Shown one piece after another: positions 47,387-59,477 of a DNA stretch of 64,000 bases (positions are counted from its first letter, which is position 1; every line of letters begins with the position of its first letter). Position numbers and translations under genes: made by a program. Source of the DNA: Apostichopus japonicus (lineage: Eukaryota; Echinodermata; Holothuroidea; Aspidochirotida; Stichopodidae); NCBI RefSeq assembly GCF_037975245.1, contig NC_092574.1, forward strand, positions 326,001 through 390,000, read 5' to 3'. The notes beneath the pieces are model-generated. The model searched no databases, was not told the origin of the DNA, and saw only the letters and a list, made by a program, of their open reading frames with translations.

Positions 47387-50300
47387 CACTGTAAAAACAC
47401 CTGGGTCATTTTGTGTGACCCATCTGCTGAGTCAGCCATACTGTACCCAGAAATGGGTCGTATTGATTGAGTTATTACGCAAGATTGTTTGAAATTGTGA
47501 AATAGCTCGATGAAAGTTTGACTTTTTGCACTGGGTCATTCTCAAAGACTTTTCTCATTGGATATGTTATGTCATGTGACCACTATCAGCGTTTTTGCAT
47601 GACGCCTTTCGTAGACAACAGCTGAACACCGTCACACAAATCTACAAACCATACGTAAATTCAGGACCAAGAAGGCAGTCTTAGTTGAATCAAAAACTTT
47701 GATGGGCTCTGAAAATGGACACGTTTGTTAGTTCCATCCTTGATGACTGGGGTTTGCCAATGTAAATACCAATATTCAAAGGTAAATATACGCCAAAGTA
47801 TGCTGACTAGTTCAGGCCACAGGCGCTCGCAACGTTAATTAGTTAAATACTATATTATAGTATGCCATTGTAGATATGATGATAGGCTAGGCCTAAGTAA
47901 CATGTTATTAGTGCTGCGAGCGCCGTGGTTCAGACAAGCCCATAAATACCCTGATACAGTGATAGTGATACTGATACATAGATAGCTGTAATGTTAGACC
48001 TAACGTTTGGTCTTTGATAAAGCATAGGCCTAATCTCACTACGTAAGTATAACGTTAGAGGCAAAGACTAGTATAATGTTACTTGTTAACAGCTATCTTG
48101 CTGAACAGAGAGTTAACAGTGTGCTATTAAATGTAGTAAAACAGTAGTATAATCAGACTTTTTAGTGGGGGTGGGGGAGAGCTGAAGGGTAGCAAGGAGT
48201 CTGTGCAATGGGAGGGGGACAAGATATGGGGAAGGGGTGTAAGGGGAGGGATAAAATTCTTGTATTTAAGGGGTGGACAAGATGTAAAATGGTTCATCAT
48301 TTCTATCTTACTAATTTACTTGTATGTCAATTTGGGTGGATGGGGGTGACCAATTGGGGGCTTTTCCCCTACTGGTTATGCCACTGCAGTAAAATATGAT
48401 ATACTCCAACAAACAGTCTTTGCCAAGACAATAGTCGGTGTAATTGAACAATTGAAGTTAACTTTATATGTCCTATTTTTATCTGTGGACTATAGGTAGC
48501 ATGGTACCCAAAAGCCCATGGGAAACATCCTGCTACAGGCTATGCAACAGACTATCTTGAGGAAAGATTGCCCGAAAACGATCCCATGCCTTTAAGAAAC
48601 AAGAAGCAACACCGAAAGAAGTAAAGAAGCCTACACCTGTAAAGTTCAACATAAAAACAGATCCAAAAGGTAGTAATACCATTATCTTGAACAGTCTACA
48701 TACAATATACTCAGTAAGGGATATAGGTCAATTTCTTTTAACTCCAAGATCATTTGAGGTCAACAGAATCTTAAATCTGCTATGGTAATGATTCAAGTGA
48801 AAAGATTTGCTAATTATTTAAATTAGTGACAACAGAATTAAGTGTACATTGAAAGCAGCAATTTATTTTCTTTCTTCCAAAGGTTGGGACCAATCTTCCT
48901 CAATTCATGGAAGATGAGCTTAAGCAAGATAGAACCCGAAAGCAGCCATTCGTCCTTGCATTTGGTGATAGAAGGTATCCGACTCAGTCATTTGTGATCA
49001 TCGAAGGGGTTGCTCTGCCAGCAACAGATTTGATTGCAGCTTTTGATATTTCTTTCGAATCATTGTACTTGTTTGACTACCCCTGCCAGTGTCACACAAC
49101 CTGGGAATTTATACACAAATTCCTCATTAAGGTTAGTGAAGGGAAAGGAAAGGTTTCGACATCCCCTTCAGTAAGAAGCCTACATGCTTTTTTAAGTAGT
49201 CAGTAAGAGAAAAAAAAGGTATGTAAACAACTTTGTCAAAAGTAGTGTTTAATATTATTTATTTGGTTTTTTATAGATTGTAACCTTTTATCGTATAATT
49301 TTCTCAAAACACATATAAGGGATATGAACATATCTCCTGTAAACCTTGGGCAGTGCAATGTTAGGTTAACACTTAGTTCATGGTCATTAACATGATGGGA
49401 TGATTACATGAGTTTTTGTTTTATTTACATGATGTGGCAAAGTTGTTTGCTATTTATGTTTGCATGTTATATTACCTTGAACAAGTTTTAAGTTTCATTG
49501 GTATTTGTTATTGTTAAGTTAAGAGGGACTAAAGAAGCAGAACTGCCTCTCAAATAGTGGTGCAAAACTAGTGTTCCACCATACATCATACATGCACAAC
49601 TAGCCAAAAGCATGACTGATGTACATTTTTTGCCTGAGCAACTAAAAATTTAATACATATTGTAACATATTGGTGGTGCAAAAATATTTATTCACAGTGT
49701 TTCCATTTATTGATGACTTTTCAATGATTTTAAATCTTGTACTGTATGTTATAAACAGCTTTTCCTCATTCAAATCTAATGCTGTTTTGGTACAAGAACT
49801 ACTGAGGAAATTATCACCTTTGGGATATGCTTGCAAGATTTTATTAATTGGCAGCTGGCCATAGGGTTTGTCTTGCCCCACCAACCCACTGCAAAATATG
49901 CTTGATATTGTCTTTGGCTTTTGACCATGACAAAGCCCCCACCAAACATTGAGCTTTCCAAAATATTTGACTTCTTACAGCCACCATTGATGTACTACAT
50001 GTCTTCTTTGTATACCTAACATTTTATACAATTGATAACTATGGAATGTTGTTTATTTATATTCTTTAAAAACAATTAGAAATGCTAGCTAATAATCAAA
50101 TTACTACAGTGACTAAGGATACAAGTAGAGAGTGAGTGCATGCTCCAGTCTTGATTAACTTAATATTACAAACACTGCAGCAAACCTAGCTGTGAGATCA
50201 ACAATTAAAGTCTTTCAAGTAGCACAGAACATATTCCTCAGTGAACTAAAGTTTGTGCACATGAATAAATGATCAGTTGTTTTAGTTAAGTATGTCAGGA

Positions 50301-50860
50301 TTTTAAGGAACATTGCTTAGTTTCCAATGATTCTCAATTGGTACATTAGCCTTAGCCTACGTTCTTGTGGTCATTGTTTGTTTAGTTTTATGGGTATCAC
50401 ATTACTCTGATTTTTACTGTTACTATGATGTTCTAGTTGGAATAAAACAAAATGAATATCGATAATTATATGTGAAATAGAAGAAATTGCATGCTTTATT
50501 GTAACACCACTTTGTGATTTGAATAAATTAATTTATCATTAGGAATCGAAGTCTTATGTCATTTCTTTTATAGACTTCCTGCAACTGCAAATGTAAATTC
50601 AGCTTTGACCCATTTACGTGGTCAATTGTTTTGACCCAATCTGCTGGGCTGGTGGAGATTGCACTAACCACTGGGTCAAAAGCTGGGTCAAAGTAGCATA
50701 TGGGTCAAAGTAGCGTATGGGTCAAAATAACCCAGTTTTAGGTCAGATGTCAAATGACACAGATCCTTGGTCAAATTGACCCAAACCTGGGCTGGTGGAG
50801 ATTCCACTAAGTTGCTGGGTCAAATTTGGGTCAAAAAATGACCCAAGTGTTTTTACAGTG
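47387..50860. mobile_element. CACTA-like element A (3474 bp)
   Basis: The left end CACTGTAAAAACACCTGGGT is matched by an inverted right end (ACCCAAGTGTTTTTACAGTG, one mismatch). The flanking dinucleotides are CA on both sides. The subterminal 250 bp on the right hold many TGGGTCAA copies in both orientations, and the left end has several, as expected for CACTA/EnSpm elements. No transposase is present. It carries a damaged copy of the gene also found in element B. Confidence 0.8.
47715..49206 (+). pseudogene. Transposon-carried gene, copy in element A
   Basis: Exon 1 is 47715-47781 (67 nt, ATG to donor GGTAAAT) and reads MDTFVSSILDDWGLPM, then TAA, then IPIFK. A coding-like stretch at 48496-48625 reads HPATGYATDYLEERLPEND. 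The last exon is 48883-49206 (acceptor TTCCAAAG|GTT) and encodes VGTNLPQFMEDELKQD, KQPFVLAFGDR, SFVIIEGVALP, AAFDISFESLYLFDY and TTWEFIHKFL. The last-exon domain is homologous to the one at 55203-55517 and resembles a C-terminal domain repeated many times in fish and invertebrate genomes, often with transposons. Its function is unknown to me. The nonsense codon at codon 17 and missing middle exons make this copy defective. The N-terminus looks like the start of a SAM-like domain (inference). Confidence 0.65.
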
Positions 50861-51023
50861 CAGATGCCCGGAAACGGCACTTGCCGAGTGTTTTATGCTG
50901 CGAATACCTAGCCCTAAGATATGGGTCTCAAGCCTGCAATTTCTCAGATTGCACCAAAATATCTGTAAAAGCATTGTAATTTGTATATTCGAGGGTGTTT
51001 TAAGAGAGTAGCTATTACTCGTA

Positions 51024-54000
51024 CACTCTTAAAACACCTGGGTCATATTCATGACCCAAACGCAGGGTCGATGGTCTTATAACCCAATTTGGGTTGTACG
51101 ATACACTAAGCTGACCTAATGCTAAGTCCGAAACTGACTTTCATCAACTAGTCAAAATAATATTGGACTAAGATTGGTCAACATATGAGTGCATCATGTC
51201 AGATCAGCCAATTAACGAACACACATTGACCGTCTGATAATATTGGCCCTGCGCGCGCGCCATAGACAAATTGGCTGTAGGACAAGTTTGCTGACAGAGC
51301 GAACATGATCAGAAGCACAGATGGATGCATTTGTGAAAGATATATTAGAACAATGGGGCTTGATGGAATGGGCTAATTCATTTTAAGGTATGGTATCATG
51401 TGCAAATATCTTTTTATATGTAATTCAATTTCAAGAAATGCTGACGTAGCATACAAAGACATAACGTAAGGCTAAGTCGGTGACTGAATTCGTAGTCGTA
51501 CTAGCCTATGGCCTAACGCTAAGCCATAACATAGGCTAGGCATGTAAACAGTAAACAGTACACTATTGCAGTGGGCTATCTGGTTAGGCTATGTAGTTTC
51601 TTTAAAATATTGAGATGATGTATACATGTACGGAACCTCAACTAGGCTCTAGTATCTGATATACAAATCCACGATCCTGATATGAATATTAGGCCCCTAA
51701 TGGTTGAAATTGTAAAATATTCAGCTAATTAACAGAAAGTTCTGTCCAAGTTGTTAAACAGACCCGTTTAGCCTAGTCGCTGCCAGTAAGCCTAGGCTAC
51801 GTACAAAAAATGCAAAGTTTTTCGATAGGCCTAAGAAGTAAGATGTCAATATATCCTGTAGGCCTAGGCCTATTAATAATGTTAGGATCGCCCGAGGATA
51901 GACCCATGGACTTGCAGGGAGGCCAAACATTATTCCATATTTTTACATTTGCCAAACTGTATATCTTAAATAAATATGACGATGCACAACTGCATAAGTA
52001 AGCATTGTTGACGATGCATAATCAAGCATTATTGTGTCAAGTTTGCTAAGTAAATATGATTAGGCCCCTAGGCTAGGCCTATTTGCGATCATGAGGATGA
52101 CGGCTAGATTTGGACAGGCTAATGAGGTGTTTTTTTTTGTACACACAGGGCAGCTACTGTAGTGTGAAGCATTTGCAATATGCGTAATGTACGTAGGCCT
52201 AGTACTAGTTTAGCCTCACGTTAGGCCTAGGCCCTACTGCGTATAGTGTTATAGGCCTGACGTAAGATATGGAGCAAGCACCTTGAACAAAAAAATCATC
52301 AGAGTTTTTACCAGACTTTTAGGGTTAGGCCTAAATAACAAAAATAGCTTAGTTAAATAGCTAATGTTACATCTGATTAAGCAGTAGGTGTACTAACATA
52401 CTGTAGCTTATCAGACTACCGAAGGAAAGGCAAAGAAGACCAAAAAAGAAGCAGAACTTGGAATAAATTTACAACAATTTCATTTGAAAATTTCTTGGCA
52501 ATGAAAACTTTGAATTATCATACAAAATTAACATTTAGGCCTAGCCTAGAATGTTAGGCCTATGCTAGGTATATTTGGTCAAGATGTAAAAAAGAACAGC
52601 CTATTTTGCATATATTATGGTTGAAAATAAGTAGGTCTAGCAGATCTTATATGTTCATAGCGCTTTTTGAGCACGTTGCTATCAGTAATATTGGAACGTA
52701 TTGTTAGGTAGCCTAGGTTGATATGCATTATTCGGGCCCCCGCAGTATTCGGGCCCACGCAGTATTCGGGCACCTTGAGATACCCTACGATAAATACTTG
52801 TATATTAATTCTACAAATTAAGTATGTACAATTAAGCGGGGGAGGGGGTGTTGTTGTAACAAGTAAGTAGCACAGGGTGCCTGTACACTGTGCACTTTTC
52901 AGCTAAATTGCTTCAACATTCATTGAAAATATTCAGATTATGATGCCAGCACCAGACAAACCTCAATCGATATAGGCCCTGGCATAATCGCCAGGGTTCG
53001 AAATACGTGGTAGCTCAGTAGGCTGTAGTGGAGTGTAGCCCTAGACAACCAAATATACGTTGGACTACCAGAACTGTCAGAACACTGAGTAGCAGTAGTC
53101 CGATGGGCTACCAAAATTTACCAACTTGAAAGCTATTATCTGTGATAAATTGTTTTCACCCACACTCACAATGTGTAAATCTATTCAATAGCAGTATTGT
53201 ATATTGTATATATCATGAATCATCATTGTGTAAAATATTATAGGAAAAAAATGTTCACAGTCCAAGTCTGGGCACAAAAAAATGCTTTCTGTGCAGACTT
53301 GTCACATATTTCATCCTTTTTCAGATTAATCTGGACTTTGAAGTCATCAAGCCAAAGTGTGGAGACAAATTGTTCCTGTTATGGACACCTGCACTCGCTA
53401 GGAACCTACTGCATTATGCTGACAAGCAAAATGGTTGGTCTCGACACCTGGGGATTGTTCAAGACAGCAGTCAACTATCAGGTAACTAAGTTGCAATAAC
53501 TTAACCCAGGTAAAATGCATGTGAACTGTTTTCATGTGACACTGCCAGTGATGTGTCAGTGGGCCCCCGGTTGAGCTTCACCTCAGTCAGGGTAAATAAT
53601 GAAAATGGTGTGTATTTGGAGGAGGGGGTCAGTCAGGGGATTAAGGTGGCCAGTCAGATAACAGAAAAGTGTCAAGTATTATGCCTGATTGCCATGTGTC
53701 AGTACACAGTGCCTCGGGTCTGGCATGGGCACAACCCTGCACAGTCAACATAGATGACATCAGATTTGTTATAAGCTACAAATGTGTTCTATTCTCGCAT
53801 CAGAATTCTGGTAATATTGTCTTGCTTCATCGACGAACATTCATTGGCCTGGCATCCACCCAACTTTGGATCACAATCAGAGATGCTGTTGTGAAATTGG
53901 TGGATTTGTAGAGCCATCAGAGATCCTATCCACACTATATAATGCATATTGTTCCACTGAAAGACATTTTTTTAACTGATATATCATCATATATTACCAC

Positions 54001-56893
54001 AAATGTGTTAGCTTATAACATGGGCATAATCAGTGCCTCCATGGGTGTTAAGTCTGTGAATCTTTCCCCAAGGTTCTTATTTTCCCTCTTTACAGATGAT
54101 GAAGTATGCAATATTGCACTGCAGTGCATTCCATGCATTCTACCTGTTGGGTCACAGAAGGTGAAGGGCAAAGGAAAACGGGCTACAATTGAAGATGCCC
54201 AAACTTCATTTGTGGATTTGCAAAAGGTGAGCTGAAAGCTAAATTTGAAGTAGAAAAATTCCTTTTATTAGATCATCGTCGGTTACAGGTTCATCTAGGA
54301 AAATTGACAGACGATACAATTATGGATGAAACAGGCAAAGAGCTTGCCTTCTCTTCTCGAGCAGTGTATTGATTGGTGAGACAAGACATTCATCAATTAC
54401 AATCCCACCCTGCTCCTAGAACCACCATTTTATGTTCCCATCTGAAAGACATGAACGATGCATTCAGCCACTTTCCCAAGGGGAATGGTGGAAGGGGACT
54501 ATCAAGGCATCGGTCACTAATGCTCTGCAGCTGTGCCAATCAAAATGCTCGAATAACCTCACCAGCCCCAGAAATTTTGAAAACATTACCCACTAGCAAG
54601 TTCTCACACAGACCACTGCACCAGGTTGCATTGTACAAACCCCACACCAAATTTATTACAGGTAGAGTTGTAACAATGATTTCTTCATTGCAGTATACAC
54701 ATGATATATGAATACATATATGTATATAAATGTGAATGCAGAATATGTTGAGTGTGCAGTGGAAGAGTGTACAATCTACTTCACACCGATCGGATAGGAC
54801 ATTGTGGTATTCCAGGCAGTATAGTGGGATAGTATAATTGTCTTGTTAACCTTTGAACACTGTGTTCATTCATAATCAATTGTCCAGGGTTCCTGGATGA
54901 GCCTCAAATTAACTTACAGAGGCCCAACAATTCATAATATCTGAACTAGTAAAAAAACCTTGTTTTCAGTACAATGCATAAAATACCTGGCACCTCTATA
55001 ACCCTCTATGAAATTGTGGCACTATTCAACACTGAGGTTGTGAAATGCTAAATATTGCACATCCTTAATCAAAACAAAGATTGCTTCTATCAATACCCCA
55101 CCTTCTGGGGAGTACTACAATATATGATCCTTTCTATATGGAAGGCAGCATTTGAATAAATCTAAGAAGTTTGCTTCCATAACCTTTTCTTTTTCATTTC
55201 AGATTGGAACCAATATTCCACACTACCTTGAAGTGGTGAAACAAAAGCAACCATTCGTTCTAGCTATTGGAAGCAGCAGGGTTAGCCCGGAACAAACTTA
55301 CATGATCATAGAGAGAGAAGCCATTCAACAGGAGTTGCTGCTTAATGCCATTGATTTATGTTTTAAGTGTTTTCATGTTTTTGATATGGATTATCAATGG
55401 CAATCATACAACACCTGGCAGTTCCTCCAGACTGTTGTATACGACATTGATGTACCTGGGAAAATGTCATTATCAGTTGTGTCATTGAAGACATATTTGA
55501 AAATCAAAAGGAAGTAGGGCTGAAAATTTTCAGGCCTGGGTCCCATATATATGCTTCAACAAGAACTTTCAACAAAGTTGAAACAATAGTCGCACAGTGC
55601 AACACTAGAATTAACTTGGCAATCGATTCAACTGTCCATTACAATTCCTTTTAACATTACAGTTGAAAGAATTTGGACACAATTTTGTTCAATGCCGAGG
55701 AACCTTTATTATCATCTGAAGTTGTGTGATTTTAGTTGAAATCTCAACTGTTAGGTGAATCACGTTTATGGGACCAAGGCATACTTGCCTCATATACAAA
55801 GCAAAGATATGCTTGTATTCTAAGAAGAATTGGCAAAACCTTTTCAGCCTGTATGATCATATTTGTTTTCATCTCATAAATTCCAGTTCCAAAGTTGCAG
55901 CTCACAAATATTTTGCTGTCATGAAATTTTAGAAGGAAATTATATGAATTGTCCCAGTCCCAGTTATCTGCTCTAAATAAATTTCTTGGACTTTTTTTTC
56001 AATTGAACGGCTCTTGGAATGCAGAAATCTGTGTATCCATTCTACACATATTTACATATACAATATTTACTTGTGCTGGGTTATGTACAACAGCAGTATA
56101 AATATTACACATAATATTTGGCCTCATTACTAATAGGCTTGCCGCCGTTTAATGAAATCCATGGATAAGTGTTAAAGGGGGGGGGGAGGGGATCTTTCTT
56201 TACGAGGCCTAATTTAGTGAACATTTTCAAGCCTGACCATCCATCACCCCATCTTTTAAAAACTTGGCAACCATGTTTTGATTGTCATTTTCTTCTTTTG
56301 TTATTACATCGTAAGTAAGGCAAATACCTCCCCAAGCGAGCTAGTCTATGCTTTAGCTGATAACTATCATTATGAAGACACACACATGTCTAGCTAGAAA
56401 GTGTTCGTTCATAAAATGTTGAAATTGTTTTTTTTATGTTAAAATTGCACTGGGGTAAAAAAAAAAATTAAATCATTGGTAATGCTACAAACAATTCCTT
56501 CCTGTAGATCTTGTACTGTGGTACCATGTTAATGAAACATTCAGTTTCTGTTGCAATTTTACATTAGTTGTTAGCAGTTTTGCAGCAGTTCACTTTCTTT
56601 GAAGGAGTTATATCAATAAATGCACTGTCAAATGAAGCCTTTTGCATTTATGTATTTTTTCCTATAAGAGTCAAGCTGACCCAAATGTGGTTGATTTTCC
56701 ATCATAACCCTTGCCTGGGTCAATATTTACCAATATTTCTGGGTCAAATTTTCAACCCATAAATTGGGTCACATATTCTGACCTAATTTTCTGGGTCAGT
56801 TTGACCCAAATGTGTTAGGTTCCCTCCTGACTTTCATTTGGGTCAAAAAGTGACCCAATTTGGGTCAATTTTAACCCAAGTGTTTTTAGAGTG
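51024..56893. mobile_element. CACTA-like element B (5870 bp)
   Basis: The left end CACTCTTAAAACACCTGGGT and the inverted right end (ACCCAAGTGTTTTTAGAGTG) match except at two positions. TA flanks both sides. Subterminal TGGGTCAA motifs in both orientations fill 56680-56880. The ends and internal gene are clearly related to element A. TAGGCCTA-type palindromes are abundant at 51480-52600. No transposase is recognised. Confidence 0.8.
51321..55517 (+). pseudogene. Transposon-carried gene, copy in element B
   Basis: Exon 1 is 51321-51387 (67 nt, the same length as in element A) and reads MDAFVKDILEQWGLMEWANS, then F and TAA, with donor GGTATGG. Later exons join in phase: 53325-53481 (INLDFEVIKPKCGDKLFLLW), 54096-54226 (DEVCNIALQCIPCILPVGS ... 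SFVDLQK) and 55203-55517 (IGTNIPHYLEVVKQKQPFVL, YMIIEREAI, LNAIDLCFKCFHVFDM, NTWQFLQTVVYDIDV). These three exons, about 200 codons, contain no stop. The C-terminal domain aligns along its length with element A. The only clear lesion is TAA at codon 22 of exon 1. Further exons probably lie between 51.4 and 53.3 kb. Molecular function is unknown. Confidence 0.7.
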
Positions 56894-57499
56894 TAGTGTA
56901 CTCGCAAAGACGTTTTTGAGTGTAGTAAATTACTACTTGTAATTAAATGCAATAATTAAATAAATGTCCTAAGAAAAAACAGAAAGCATTTCTTAATGTC
57001 AACAAATGGGTAATTCCAAACCATGTGCAGTTGCCAACAAATTTCTATGAACCAAGCACAGTCACGAATGCATGTACCCTATACAGTACAGGTGAAATGC
57101 TAATATTGTGTTTTTGTTCGTTTAATAATTAATTGCGCACATAGAGCCATGTTCCACGCCTTGCGTGTACTCGTAGTGTAAACGCAAATTTTGATGAGTG
57201 TATAGCGTTTAGCTTATTACACTCTTATTTAAAACACTAATATTCGATGAGGCATGATAGAGACAATCAATTATCATATCGTTTGAATGCTCTGGCTGCA
57301 ATGCTCCGCACCTACCCTCCCCCCCCCCCATGTCCCTGAAGGATATATCCATGGGAAATGTGCTACCATTGGAAGGATATATCTTTCAGGGGATGTTGGA
57401 GAACTGGCTGAAATGAGGCAAATCATTGGCCTAAGACGTAGTTGTGTTGCGCTTACCCCCCCCCCCCCGGTTCCGCCGCCACTGAATTTAGCTCGTTGT
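56894..57499. other. Unassigned sequence with ACACTC-type motifs
   Basis: Contains CTCTTATTTAAAACACTAAT (57224-57243), which resembles the end of element B in altered form, and a C-run near 57460. A stretch at 50984-51020 is similar in inverted orientation. I could not resolve what this represents. Confidence 0.35.
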
Positions 57500-57830
57500 T
57501 TTGGTTGTTGTATTTAGGGAGTCTGTTTTATTGTAATTATACGTCACTTCGTTATTTGGTATGCGGTTGAGGTTTATGTCTAGCTCAAAAACGAGTGGAA
57601 AAATTGTCACTGATTTAGTCATCTTCTAGGATTTGTATCGAATGTGTTTAAGTTGCGAGGTGATTTGAGGTTACATGGGTAGTCAAGTAGTTCTGTAATA
57701 TTGTTTATTGGGTTTATCCTAGGATTGGTACTTTGGCTAATTATCGTTAAGTTGTATTTATCACATATTTCTAAGAGATTTGCCTTTTTCAGAAAAAATA
57801 ATGTGGGCAATTACTAGGAGTTTTGTATTT
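57500..57830 (-). pseudogene. LINE endonuclease-region fragment
   Basis: Minus-strand frames read LLEICDKYNLTIISQSTNPR, then TELLDYPCNLKSPRNLNTFD, then, after a frameshift, TIFPLVFELDINLNRIPNN. This looks like the C-terminal part of a LINE apurinic endonuclease (the F-P-L-V-F-E-L end) and spacer. In minus orientation it would come immediately before the RT fragment at 47280-46315. The two could be halves of one LINE split by the 10-kb block containing elements A and B. About 30 residues would be missing between them. Confidence 0.55.
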
Positions 57831-57939
57831 TTATTAGAACATATATATGCTATGCTGGATATGGGCTCATTTGGGGGACTATAATCATACCACGAAAGTG
57901 TCCATTAGGTATAGGTTGCATTGAGGGTGTGTTATTCTT

Positions 57940-58320
57940 TCGTCAAATGGCGTACCATGGGGGGGAGGGGGGTGGTCTATCTGGCAGTGGCGCAGCGTCC
58001 ATACAGTCAGGGGGCGGATACCCCCCCCTGACGGACTCAAATGGACTGCTGGCGCCCTTTTTTAGCTTTTTACCACTTTATATGCTATTATTGACGTTTT
58101 TATTGCGCTCTCATCTACCTATTGACATTTATCCTTTATCTGCAAATTAGCAAGGCCCGGAAAGTGTCATTTCCGCCGATCTAAGGAGCATCTTTATTCA
58201 AAATTTTCGGTACGCTCCGCGCCAAACCCGTGGTGGCGCTCCGCTTAGATAGTTTCGAAAGCGCCCCTACAGACCATTCTCGCCCCCCTCGACCAATACC
58301 CTTAGCTCCGCCACTGCAAA
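57940..58320. repeat. Decayed transposon edges with GCGGAGCG motif
   Basis: G- and C-runs, GGCAGTGGCGCAGCGTCC (57981-57998) and an inverted copy of the 47300-47370 sequence. No gene is present. Confidence 0.45.
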
Positions 58321-59475
58321 TGACCCGATAGAAATACGTGTTCTTTATAAGTGCACAATTTTGAAAAACCCCTCTTTTCAGCCCCCTCTTGTCCTCTCTG
58401 AAACACCCATCGACATTAAAATTAGACGTGGAATAGAAGACACCCTTGTCTTTGTTATACACTAATTTCGTGTAATTATCTGACCGGGAAAGGCTTTTTG
58501 TTTATATGATTTCTATTTTTTTCATAAATCACAAATCGTTTTTTTCCCCTGCACGCCCCCACACAGCACCCAATTCCAAAATAAACTTCAGATTCGTAAT
58601 CAGCGTGTCGCGAACTACCAGAAAAGATACACATTTATCGCCTTTGCGACAAAAAGTTTTTTCACCTTTAAAAACCGTAAGCAGTTTTTTCCAAAATTTA
58701 TGCCAAAATTTGACCCATTTATTCATAAATGTCAAGATAAAACTCAAGATGACAAACAAAGGTTTGATTTGACTGCTTTGAAATCACGTATCACTGGCAA
58801 GATGCGTCGAGCGCCCTTTTATTTCGCTCAGTTTGCAACTTTTCAGAGGAACAATAGAAAACGGAAAAACTTTTAGGGGCAACAAAAGATTTTAATCCTT
58901 TGTTCGTCGTAAAAGTTTTTCGGTCTTACTTTTTCAAGTTTGAGGTGCAAAAACTTGTTGTCGCAAATTCGATAAATGTGTATCTTTTCTGGTAGTTCGC
59001 GACACGCTGATTACGAATCTGAAGTTTATTTTGGAATTGGGTATCAAAAAGAAGTACTTTTTAAACTTTTCAGACAAAAAACCTATTTTTGTCGCAAATA
59101 AAAATTGCCAAAAATTGACCCCAAATCGATTTTGCCCATATGACGTGACAGGGGGTAACCGATGCTCAGGAGCCCAAATCTGCAACTCCCAGGTCCATAT
59201 CTGCTTCCGTTCGGGAGATACGTGGTCTCAAAGGACCCGATAGAAATACGTGTTCTTTATAAGTGCACAATTTGGAAAACCCCCTCTTTTAAGGCCCCTC
59301 TCTTGTCCTCTCTGAAGCACCCATCGAAATTAAAATAAAAAAATAAAAAATTAAAATTAAGTGGAGTAGAAGACACCCTTGTCTTTGTTATACACTTATT
59401 TCGTGTAATTATCTGACCAAGTGACCGGAAAAGGCTTTTTGTTTATATGATTTCTATTTTTTTCATAAGTCATAA
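58321..59475. repeat. Direct 200-bp duplication flanking a 70-bp perfect inverted repeat
   Basis: 58323-58520 and 59236-59475 are direct repeats (shared CGATAGAAATACGTGTTCTT, GTGCACAATTT and ACACCCTTGTCTTTGTTATA). Between them, 58571-58640 and 58970-59039 are perfect inverted copies of 70 bp with a 329-bp spacer. Positions 58780-58930 also match 46030-46130 (CTGGCAAGATGCGTSGAGCG, CAGAGGAACAATAGAAA). The arrangement looks like overlapping copies of one dispersed repeat in opposite orientations. Confidence 0.85.
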
Positions 59476-59477
59476 AT

